64,000 nt of DNA from Atriophallophorus winterbourni (lineage: Eukaryota > Platyhelminthes > Trematoda > Plagiorchiida > Microphallidae): the NCBI GenBank assembly GCA_013407085.1, contig JACCGJ010005287.1, positions 1-64,000 on the forward strand. Direction: 5' to 3'. Below are positions 55,121 to 64,000 of the stretch, piece after piece. A model generated the notes under the pieces. That model saw only the letters and a program-made list of their open reading frames with translations. It was not told where the DNA came from and did not search any database. Made by a program: the position numbers and the translations under genes. The first letter of the stretch is position 1. Each line of letters opens with the position of its first letter.

Positions 55121-55295
55121 TGTAATGATTGTTTTGAACAGCAATCGATACTAATCGATAATTCTGTAATTCAAATTCTCGTTGTTAGTTACGTTAATTA
55201 ATACAAGCTGTGTGATTCAAGTAACTGTGGTTAATTCTCAGTTCTATTCCTTGGTTGGTTATTTCGCTCAATTCAATACAATTCAATTCATTACA
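55121..55295 (+). repeat. 3' LTR of the BRC-carrying element
   Basis: 175 bp, TGTAATGATTG to ATTCATTACA; partner of 52600-52774. The preceding stretch 'CCGAGGACGATTAGGAG' is purine-rich. Confidence 0.9.
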
Positions 55296-55384
55296 CTATT
55301 TTAATGTATTTTGATCTTCCTCAAACGTAAGTGTGTAAATCAGTTAATCACCATAACTTTTATAAAATAGACGGCAACAATCAA

Positions 55385-55945
55385 ACTATTTCAAACACTT
55401 TTCTCTGCGTATGTCCGTCCTCTGTTGGAATATGGGCTACCTGTTGCATTTCCTCTTTCTAAAGGCGAATACGGCTCCTTTCAGAGGGTACAAAGGAGGA
55501 AGACTTAGATACGCTAACTCGAGTACGAGGATATAAGGAGCTTACTGAAACTTTATCCCCTAGAACTTCGAAGGCAAAGATTTGACCAGCTCCTGACACG
55601 CTGTATTCTAATCGGTCAACATGGAGACGAGTTCCTCCGGTACTTCTGATTAGTATGTGAGTCCATGACTCGCGGGTATGACCTAAAGTTTCAGAAGCCT
55701 AGAAGGCTAAAGCTGAGTAATGCGAGCAATTGGAACTCTACTGAAAGTGCTCCTGTCTCTCCTATCAGAACAGCTATTCAAAAGTGCATTGGACATCATC
55801 CCCAGAGTGATATAGTGGTGTTCCGCTACTTTCAGGGCTCGGCTTGTCACCAGAAGTCACCCATGTTTATTGCTATGATGAATCTTAAACGGGATTTTAT
55901 CCCTACAGCTTCCGATTCAGAAGAAGAATAAGAAAACGCCTTAAT
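55385..55945 (+). pseudogene. CR1 family F 3' fragment
   Basis: It is nearly the same sequence as 2760-3330: 'VRPLLEYGLPVAFPLSKGE', 'LKFQKPRRLKLSNAS', then 'GATATAGTGGT'. It is broken by several frameshifts. Two copies of this family end show where the 3' end of the family lies. Confidence 0.85.
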
Positions 55946-55968
55946 GATCGCACATTATTATGTTAACA

Positions 55969-56283
55969 CAAGTTCAAGTCCATGTTCAAGTTCAAGTTAC
56001 ACGGAGCTGAAGGTGGTTAAAAGCCAATTACGCGCCCAGATTTCCTTCTTCGGTATGCGGTTGAGCACCCGGCACTTCGATATTGAGTATAAAGTTCGTA
56101 CGTTTCCCAAGTTCTTGTTTCCGGATATCTGGAAAGTAAGGTAGGGGTTCTCTTCACCAGCACGATGAGAAGTTATCTATTCCAGAAACAATGAAATAAT
56201 ATGCGTGAACAATGTATGATGTATGGAATCACTAGCCTAGTCGAGGAAAAGTGAGGCACAGTCATAGACTGCAAGTGGGCTAG
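55969..56283 (+). repeat. SINE-like repeat, copy 2
   Basis: It matches 603-910 block by block ('GGTTGAGCACCCGGCACTT', 'ATATGCGTGAACAATGTATG', 'AGTCATAGACTGCAAGTGG'), with the same TTCAAG head. It is cut at GTGGGCTAGG, where the CR1 element begins. Confidence 0.75.
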
Positions 56284-56290
56284 GAAAAAG

Positions 56291-57180
56291 GTGATGATCA
56301 ACCTGTACACAAGCGCCCACATAATTCGAAACACTCTTGTGACGCAAACTCCTCTGGTTACGAAGACCAAGATGCCTGCTCATCTGGAGGTTCCGATCAA
56401 ACAATCGGTTTTAACTCCTAATGTTGCCGCCCCAAAATCGCAAAAACTCTCTGTAATCTGTACCAACATACAGGAATCTAGCGAGACACTTCTGGCGAAT
56501 AGACAACAATACGACCTAGAACAATGGTCCAAACTTTTTACGTTGATGGGGTTGGAAACGATAAAACCTTCAGCTGCTACTCGTTTGGTTCGCCACCAAA
56601 GCTCCCGACACTTCGGCGAAGCGCGGTTACTGAAAGTAACAGTAAACAGTGAGAGGGATATGGAGATTGTTCTTTTGAATTCTTACTTGTTACGTGGCAA
56701 ACCTACGTGCAATACTCGAATCTACGCCGATATACCCTGATGGGAAAGAAAAGGAGGCGGAGACTTTCGTAAGAAAATCAATGAGCGCAGTCTGATCCTT
56801 CTAGGCGTTCCAGAGGCTACCACTACAACAGAAGCCGTGAAACAACAACAACACGACTATAACCAGTGGTTATACGTTGCAGAAGCGATTTGATCACGCG
56901 AAAGTGTTGTCGCGATTACCTTTAGGATACCGAGGTCATCAAACTACAAATGCGATGGCCACCCCCTTTAAAACTCACTTTCTTAACTTCTGCTATGACA
57001 GCCTTTGCCAGACAAAATTGAAAAATACACAGGATGAATATCCCCAATGACCTCAGACTCAGCATACCGAAGGCTCCCTCCGAAACACAAGCTGCAGCAA
57101 CGCTGTGCGAAGACACGGACATACTAAACTCTGAAATTGTTTCAAAAAACTGCAATGGTCCGGCTCTCAGGGGGTCGGAC
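56291..57180 (+). pseudogene. CR1 ORF1 (family C), interrupted
   Basis: 56291-56740 reads 'KLSVICTNIQESSETLL', 'LFTLMGLETIKPSAATR', 'LLKVTVNSERDMEIVLLNS' and 'RIYADIP' before a TGA. The same frame resumes 'RSLILLGVPEATTTTEA' to about 56890, then is frameshifted; the end is 'IPNDLRLSIPKAPSETQ' in another frame. The layout matches the ORF1 at 10.5-11.5 kb without its finger. Confidence 0.82.
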
Positions 57181-57229
57181 ATACAAATATCATCCGCGTA
57201 GGCTCGCTACACACAAAAACCACTGTTAA

Positions 57230-60117
57230 ATGCCTATACACAAATACACAGTGCTTCCGGAAAAAAATCGCCGAATTGTCCCATTTTAACGCTCAGATTT
57301 CTGCTGACATCATTGCTGTTACCGAAATATGGTTTTACGATCAGGTGAACGATTGCGAGCTAGCACTTCCTAACATGATCCTACTTCGACGAGACCGTTC
57401 AAGATCAGGTGGTGGAGTTGCTTTGTATTATAACGAACGTCTTTAATGGACAGCTGTACCTGACCCAAGGTTTGAGCTAGAAGAAACCATGTGGTGTAGC
57501 CTTTGCTTGAAAACTGGAGAGAACTGTATACTTCGTGTGATCTACCGCTCGCCCAACTCTCCCGATGCCCACAATGAAACGTTGTTACAAATGATGAGCA
57601 ACGCTGGAAACCTTAGAGGATGCCAATTGTTAATAATGAGTGATTTTAACCTCCCACATCTCTACATCAAAAGTGTGCATACTCAGCAATCCCTTGAGTA
57701 CAGATTCCGTGAGATAATTACTTTCACTCCCCTATGCAACCATGTCCATTCATTCACTCGACAAAGGGTCTCAATGAATCATCAATTCTAGATATAGTTT
57801 CAACATTCGAAGCAACAACAGTAGAGTCAGTGCAGTATCATAGTCCTTTGGGGCTAAGTGACCATCTTGTGTTGTCCTTCGAAATCTTGTGCAACGCCAG
57901 AAGGGCGTCGGACGACGTTAAGTTCATCAGGAGAGTCGATTACTTCGGCCTTCGTGGTGCCATTACGATTATGGAGGAAAAACATCTCGATCTTACGAAT
58001 GCAGAAACTCATTGTTCTAGTCTGTCAGGTTATATCGGTGAAAAACTATACGAAAATTCTACCTGTGTTCCCATAGGGAAATCAAGAACATTTTGCTTCA
58101 AACTCTGAAGCCGCACTCGGAAGTGGATAGCCATGCGAAATTCCGCATGAGCTGCACACAAAATAACACTAACAGACGCATCTTGGGAACACTTTCGTAG
58201 TTTTCGTAACAGGGTGACGTCCTTAATCCAAAAAGACAAGCAATATCACCATTGGAAGCTGATCGACCAGATGGAACGACATCATAAGTTGCTGTACAAC
58301 ATCGTAAACACCGCGACCAAGGTTGAACCAGGTGTATTTCCTATCCAGACAGAGAACGGACTGGCTGATAATGTCAAAGATACAGCTGATGCCCTAATAT
58401 CATTTTATGCGCAAGTATTTTGTCCAAAGAACGTCTTAGCCGCGCACACTACAGGTCGAATGCCCTAGTAACATCTAGGTAAATCCTACGGTTGTGCGAA
58501 AGCATTTACGCGAGTTAAACGTTCGCAAATCACCAGGAGAGGATGGAATAACGCATGCTGTTCTGACGTCATGCGAGCTGGAGCTTTGTGGCCGACTATG
58601 TGGTCTATTAAGGCACTCATTGAATACGGAAACCGTACCAACTCAATGGAAAACCGGTGTTATCACACCAATCTACAAAGGGGGCAGTCGTTCTGATCCG
58701 GCAAATTACCGCCTCGTGACGAATCTTTCAGCGGTTTCTAAAATTTTGGAACGCCTGGTGTGTGAACGATCTGTTGAACATCTCGAGAACCATCAGCTAA
58801 TAACTTTCACACAACACGGATTTAGGAAAACATATTCATGCATGTCTAACTTGCTCACGACTCTAAATGACTGGACGCAAGCACTAGACCAAGGGGGTTC
58901 GGTCCATGCCGCTTACTTTCATATATATTTGAAGCATTCGACAGAGTGAATCACACCTTACTGCTTCATAAGCTGCAGAATCGTATCGTCATCGGAAACT
59001 TACTAACATGGTTCACAAGTTACCTGTCTGGACGCAAAGTAAAAGTCAGAATAGATAGTGAAACCTCTCGAAAAATTGAAGCCACGAGCGGAGTCCCTCA
59101 GGGTTCAGTTCTCGGTCCGATACTGTCTCTCATATTTATAAACGATCTACCGAACTTACTAGCATGTAAGCTTGTTTTATTCGCAGACGATTTAAAAATC
59201 TGGACGAAGGTCAACTCTTTCGAGGACTGTCAAGTTCTGCAAGGAGATTTGAATCAGCTGTCATTTAATTTCCGCAAGTGCCAAATGTTACAAGTCGAAA
59301 AACTCTTTTCCTCTAGCTATACACTTGGCAGCCATCCGCTTAAATGGAGTACATCACAAAAGGTTCTCGGAATCTGGGTGTCTGGCACTTCAAAGAACAG
59401 CCTACAGTGCGAAGCCGTCTACAAGCGTGCATACAGCTTGCTCGGTTTACTGAAACGCATTTTCGGACGTTTCTCACCACACTCACTCGCGAAAATAATA
59501 AACTCTTACATACATTCTGTCGTTGACTACGCTGTACAAGCTTGGACGCCATGGATGTAAAAAACATTTCGCTCCTCGAACGAATTTATCACAAGGCAAC
59601 CAAAATGGTTACTGGATTGAATAATTTACCCTTTGACCAGCGACTGACCAGACTTGGACTGTGCACCCTCGAGCGCAGACGTATCCCACACGACCTAACT
59701 CTGACATATCGAATCATCTACGCAAAATCTCACCCTCTCAAACATCTCTTCAAGTTTGGTTCCGTTGTCCCCACACGCAGCCACCCTTTGACCTTTCAAA
59801 TCCCACACTCACGATTAAATGGTCGTCGCCACTTCTACGCTGTTCGTGTATGCTTCTTGTGGAATAGCTTGCTGACAGATATTGTTACCTCAGCGAACGA
59901 GCACATCTTTAAACAAAGGTTACGAAACCTTTTTAACGCACGGAACTACCGTCCATCCACATATTCTCATCCCTCGGTCTGTGTCGCCATTGGGGATTAT
60001 TTTTGCTCCACCTATGAAGAACATGGATATGATCATACAAGCAACGATTTTTTTAATTTTTATACGTATGTCCTATGGTACTGTAACGCAATTTGCTTTT
60101 TTAACCATAAATCTTGA
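57230..60117 (+). pseudogene. CR1 ORF2 (family C): endonuclease-RT, interrupted
   Basis: Endonuclease blocks are 'IIAVTEIWFYDQVND', 'RSRSGGGVALYYNERL' (then two stops at 57445), 'LLIMSDFNLPHLYIKS' and 'LGLSDHLVLSFEI'. RT blocks are 'RKSPGEDGITHAVLTS' (58524), 'TQHGFRKTYSCMSNLL', 'YFHIYLKHSTE' (the first Asp block, frameshifted at about 58930), 'SGVPQGSVLGPILSLIF' and the active site 'LVLFADDLKIWTK' (about 59170-59208). C-terminal frames run 59542-60117 with 'RVCFLWNSLLTDIV'. About six lesions break it. Confidence 0.88.
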
Positions 60118-60189
60118 ATCTTGAATCTTGTCAGGTTGCTCATGCTTAGATAGATACGAGATGGAAAATGTAACAATATGTTTTTGTTG

Positions 60190-63100
60190 CTTTTCAAGTT
60201 TCTTTTATTAGACAATGCGCGTAAATATGGGAGGCCATTTAGCGTCTAATTCACTTTAAAAGCTTAACACATTTTGGAAATTTACCATACTATGTTTGAG
60301 CTTGTTCCGGAAGTAGATCACACCGTTGCTGAAAAAGTGCTCACAAACCAGCTGTCTGGGTCTACTCTTAAGAAGTTTTATAGAATTAGTCTTTGTAGAT
60401 GTTTTAAGGGCAAGTTTAAGGAGCTCGGTAATATTATCACCCGTTAGACACTTTAATATCTCAAAGGGTTCTATTAGGTCTCCTCGCAGCCACCGTCTCT
60501 TTTGTTGGTCCTTGAGTCTTGACTCATAGGTTATACCTGTCTAACCTTCAATTATCCTAGTTGCAGGGCGGTGCCCATATTTGAACACAGTATTCTAATT
60601 GAGGCCGCATGACACCTTTGTATAATGGAATGATGATTAAAGATTTTCGGCATGACAACTCTGAACGCAGTCTGAACAATTGTTTGCTGCTACGGCACAT
60701 TGAGTAGCCCAGGTAAAATCTCCTGTTATAGTAATACCGAGATTTTTCACTTTCTGAGCAGCAGCTATTCTGATAGTTCCTCCGACGATTTTTAGTTGTG
60801 TTGTCGCCAAATCAGTCGTCAGTACGCAAATCTTCTTCACGTTTAGTGGCAAGCCCCATGTTTTTGTCCACTCAATTACTTTTTTCAAAATCAGAGTTAA
60901 GTCTATCTCTACTGTCGGTTCCTAGGATCTCAACATTATCATCAAAGGAGTTTACAAAAATAAGAATAATTAGTGCACATGTCACTGAGCCTTGAGACAC
61001 TCAACCGGATATCATTGTTTCCTCCGAGCACGCTCCTGCAATTCTAACATAGTTAGTGCGATTAGCTGAAAAGCTGTCTAACCATCGATGTAGTTTACCA
61101 GTGACGCCACACATCCTTAGCTTTTGCAGGAGGTATCTATGGTTCACCGAGTCAAAGTCCTTTTGAAAATCAAGGTAGCATAGATAGACTATTCTCCCTT
61201 CATGGAGCCGTAATGTCACTTCATCAAGTAAACTCAGGAGATTGGTTATGCGGGAATTTTTTCCAGAATCCGTGCTGGGCATCGGATAGTGAGGAATTTT
61301 TGTACAAAATTTTTACATATCTGTTGCCGAATGATTTTTCGAAGCAACTGTAAAGAATGCTAATCAGGCTTACTGGCCTATAGTTGCGTACATCCGAAAT
61401 AGGACCCTTTTGTATATAGCTACTACCGTAGCTCTTTCCCATTCATCCGGTAGTATACCCTGGAGTAAGGTAGCTGCAAAAACATTGCTGATTGCAAGGC
61501 TAAGTATATTCGTGAGCGGTTAAAGTAAAGCCGGTTGTATTCCGTCGAAGCCAGCCGACTTAGTTTTTTTCAGTTTTATTCAAAACTGTGGTGACCATAT
61601 CCTAGTTAACCTCCACAGAGAGAAAAACAGAGGTGCTCTGCACTCGTGAGTTTATAATCGGATACCAGAATCGAACTGACGAACACTGCAGAAGAAGGAA
61701 TGCAAAGCATCGGCTTTTTCCTGTGCATTCAAAGCCATGTTGCCATCATACAGCGCTGACGTACCTATTTCTTCTCTTAAAGATCGTTTGGAGTGAACAT
61801 AGCCATAAAAGCTTTCAAGTTATTCTTTCCTTTTCGGCAAGTCTGGATTCGAATTTCCTTTTAGTTTTTCTGTGTGGCGCAACAGCTGAATTTCTGGTCT
61901 GTATGTCCTTCAGTCTAGATCTGTAAGTTACAGAGAATTTGTTACCCCTCCAGGTACGATCACGCCATCTAATAGCCTCGCGAATAGACGCGCTCGACCA
62001 TTGGGATTTTAATGGCGTTCTCACTTGTTGTAGAAGAGCACAACTGTCCTGTAGTTGTAAAAGCTGTCATCATATAATATCCCACCTGATTTATACACTA
62101 GGTTTTAATGCGTTGAGTTCCCAACTTAGATTCATTTCTTGAGTTTGTAGTTGGAAGATGTCCATTCGACCAAAGTTGCGAACATCATCACTTGCTGACT
62201 AGGGTGCACTAAGGCCCAGACAAGAAGAATCACAGAGTGGTCGCTCTCGCCTAGTGTCAAAAGGTATTTGATCCCATAAATATATCTTTCATGAGACGAT
62301 AGAACCAAATCTCAAGTGGACGAAGTGTGTCCTGACTAGAAGATTTTAGGTTTCCTGACATGTTGATAAAAGGCCCCGACATAAAACCAGTAAAGATATT
62401 TCGACTCATCTGACTCTGGTGAAGAAATTTCGCTACACCAATCAATGCCACGGAGATTGAAGTCTCCAACAATTAGATTTGCGTTGCCATTTCAGTAGTT
62501 CCAATGCGTCCCTCATTGATTGATCGTCTAATGGTGACGCAGTCGGGCTGGTATAAGCACATGCTAGTGCCACTCTCCTCCTTGCAAGAGCAAGAAATAC
62601 CGATGTTAGTTGGATTGTGTGAGAAGCAATCTTTATCGATGTCTCACTGTGGTTAAAGTCTTTAATTATCATAATTGCCACACCCCCGTAGCACTAGTAT
62701 CCATATCCTGACGATAGATGGCATACTTAGTTGATGCAAATGACGATACATGATCATCTGATTTTAACCATGATTCGGAGATGACAATTTTGTCGACCTG
62801 GTTTTCTAGTGCAGCTCTTCCCACTTATTACGCAAACTGCGAGCATTTGTGTACCGTACACGGGTATTTCTATGCTGCCCACATTTTAATCCACTTTTAT
62901 TTGGGGTTTAAGCACCCTCGTTCATACCCCGTTTTTTGAGACCGAAGCAGTAGATAACTGGTTGGACTGCGCTTGAGAACGAGCTTGTACCGACCTAATG
63001 GCAGTTGTACATAGATTTTCCTCGTTCAGGAGACTACTGAAAAGATAATCTTGCTTGTTTTCTGGCATAGTGACTTGAACCCCTGAGAGGCGTTCGATTG

Positions 63101-63670
63101 CCAACGAGTTTTCCCCGCACTCGGATTCTACTAGCAGGCCATTTTGGAGAACTTCTTCGATGACTTAAAAAAATTATGTTGGCTAATGTTTATCACTTTC
63201 ACTGCATTTTAGGCCTCTCATGTGCATTTTGCACGCTGTCCATGAAAGTGTTGTTAAGGCCCGTATCCTGGACAACATTGCAACGTCCATTTGTGTAGCG
63301 TTCAAGGTAAACACTTTTCGAAAGAAGCGTTTCCCTGTCCAGCTGGTTTAGAAATTCTACCAAAATCGGGCGAGCGCTAATCACAGTTGGGTTTCACCGG
63401 CCTACACGATGGACTCTTTTTTTACTGACAGTTAATTAGGCCCGCATGCGCAAAACATCCTGAACCCTGGAACGGTCGATTTACCGCCGGATTTGCTTTC
63501 GCGAATCAGAGGCTTTACCCTATTTAGAATGAGCAGATTACGAGTTGGCCTCGTTTCTGCCATTCAATCGGGTCAGAAAAGCTTACTAACCTGCTCAGCC
63601 ATGGTATTGATTTGCCTTTCTAAAGCAACGTCATTAGATTGCTGCGATTTACTGGACACTTATCATTAGC
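60190..63670 (-). mobile_element. LINE (family G), near full length, minus strand, decayed
   Basis: From the high end, ORF1-like sequence (63600-62922) includes 'ISARPILVEFLNQLDRETLL', as in ORF1 proteins with an RRM-like fold. The endonuclease (62870-62000) shows 'AIMIIKDFNHSETSI' and 'WFYRLMKDIFMGSN'. RT blocks are 'DVRNYRPVSLISILYSCFEK' (61400), 'CYLDFQKDFDSVNHRYLL' (61180) and 'LLDEVTLRLHEGR'. The end shows 'VKNLGITITGDFTWATQC' (60750) and 'LKSRPRQLVCEHFFS' (60340). The FADD block is missing or beyond recognition near 60900-61000. It is distinct in wording from the CR1 families A-D and may belong to another CR1/Jockey-superfamily lineage. Confidence 0.78.
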
Positions 63671-64000
63671 GTCGGCTTTCTTTATACGGTTCTTTGTACC
63701 TCCCTGTCGTGCTTGTTCATCCATACCAATCGTACTATGGATATGAACCGATTATATTGATGGTGGTGTTTTCTTTCGAACCTTTTCGGCGTATGACAAT
63801 GGAGAATTTGTACCTTCTGATACACATACAAAATGAATTTTAGTATTAAATTTACTTCGTAGAGTTTGGAATAGTTTTTTTCATACACAGAATATCGTGA
63901 ACCTCAGGTTTTATTGACGAGATACAATTTTGAACCCGACTTCTTTAATCAATATAAGTTTCACATTATGATATTAAATCAAATCGAAACGAGTGACCTT
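63671..64000. other. No recognised gene
   Basis: Short frames only up to the window edge. Confidence 0.35.

Larger units (their letters stand above)
52600..55295 (+). mobile_element. Non-autonomous LTR retrotransposon carrying BRCA2-like BRC repeats
   Basis: Two 175-bp LTRs (52600-52774 and 55121-55295) start TGTRATGATTG and end CATTACA, so each has perfect short inverted ends. CAATT precedes and CTATT follows the element, a 5-bp target duplication with one change. Inside are gag, a zinc knuckle, an aspartic protease and an RT N-terminal stub, in the order of Ty3-Gypsy elements. The rest of RT, RNase H and integrase are absent. Their place is taken by about 690 bp encoding BRC repeats. A CR1 3' end has inserted into gag (about 53066-53350). 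The LTRs differ at about a dozen sites by eye. Without its own pol it would need another element's enzymes in trans. Confidence 0.85.
56285..60135 (+). mobile_element. CR1 LINE (family C), nearly full length
   Basis: ORF1 (56291 to about 57180), ORF2 (about 57230-60117) and a CTTGAAT-repeat tail (60110-60130). The PHD finger that begins ORF1 in related copies is missing, so the element is 5'-truncated there. It corresponds to the minus-strand copy at 24.4-26.3 kb. Confidence 0.9.

Noticed and set aside
52661..55300. Considered as a host BRCA2 gene with introns
   Set aside because: The segment is bounded by matching 175-bp LTRs and joined to gag, protease and RT stub; neither the BRCA2 helical/OB domains nor splice sites are seen.
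1..64000. Searched by eye for tRNA, rRNA, CRISPR-like spaced repeats and bacterial operons
   Set aside because: None found; the (CAAGTT)n and (TTGAA)n runs are simple tandem repeats of element ends.

Overview
The window looks like a piece of a repeat-rich flatworm genome, most likely a trematode (fluke). The evidence is a CsRn1/Kabuki-type Gypsy element with the unusual CHCC gag finger, many CR1-clade LINEs whose ORF1 carries a PHD-type finger, RTE-clade LINEs, and one clear host gene whose first intron is only 28 nt. Tiny 5' introns are a known feature of fluke genes. No rRNA, tRNA, CRISPR array or prokaryotic operon was seen. No CDS was supported by anything other than reading translations, so every family name rests on motif recognition.

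Layout. 1-3.3 kb: LINE fragments and a SINE-like repeat. 4.44-9.68 kb: a complete but decayed CsRn1-like Gypsy element with 3' and 5' LTRs; its integrase region is split by a 547-bp solo LTR with a 5-bp target duplication. 10.0-12.0 kb: the 5' half of a CR1 element (ORF1 with PHD finger, ORF1/ORF2 overlap), cut by an RTE endonuclease fragment (12.0-13.3 kb). 15.15-15.7 kb: C-terminal part of a pogo/Tigger-like transposase. 15.7-41.8 kb: a dense graveyard of CR1 copies of at least five subfamilies on both strands; the best preserved is at 38.5-41.8 kb. 41.8-48.4 kb: the only LINE-poor interval, holding the DNAJA-type co-chaperone gene (45339-46661, minus strand, three coding exons) and one candidate 64-aa membrane micropeptide. 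49.5-51.5 kb: RTE LINE remnant. 52.6-55.3 kb: a compact LTR retrotransposon. 55.4-63.7 kb: more LINEs, including nearly full-length but decayed copies on each strand.

The most interesting object is the LTR element at 52600-55295. Between two 175-bp LTRs it has gag (zinc knuckle), an aspartic protease and the first residues of a reverse transcriptase. The rest of pol is replaced by about 690 bp of open coding sequence containing two recognisable BRC repeats, the RAD51-binding repeats of BRCA2, plus the tail of a third. The BRC part is in frame with the RT stub and has no stop for about 230 codons. This looks like capture of a piece of a host BRCA2-like gene by a non-autonomous retrotransposon.

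How the parts relate. Apart from the DNAJ gene, which would encode a cytosolic, probably farnesylated Hsp40 partner of Hsp70, nearly everything is mobile-element sequence. CR1 and RTE copies have inserted into each other and into the LTR elements, and a SINE-like family with a CAAGTT-repeat head lies between them, including around the DNAJ gene.
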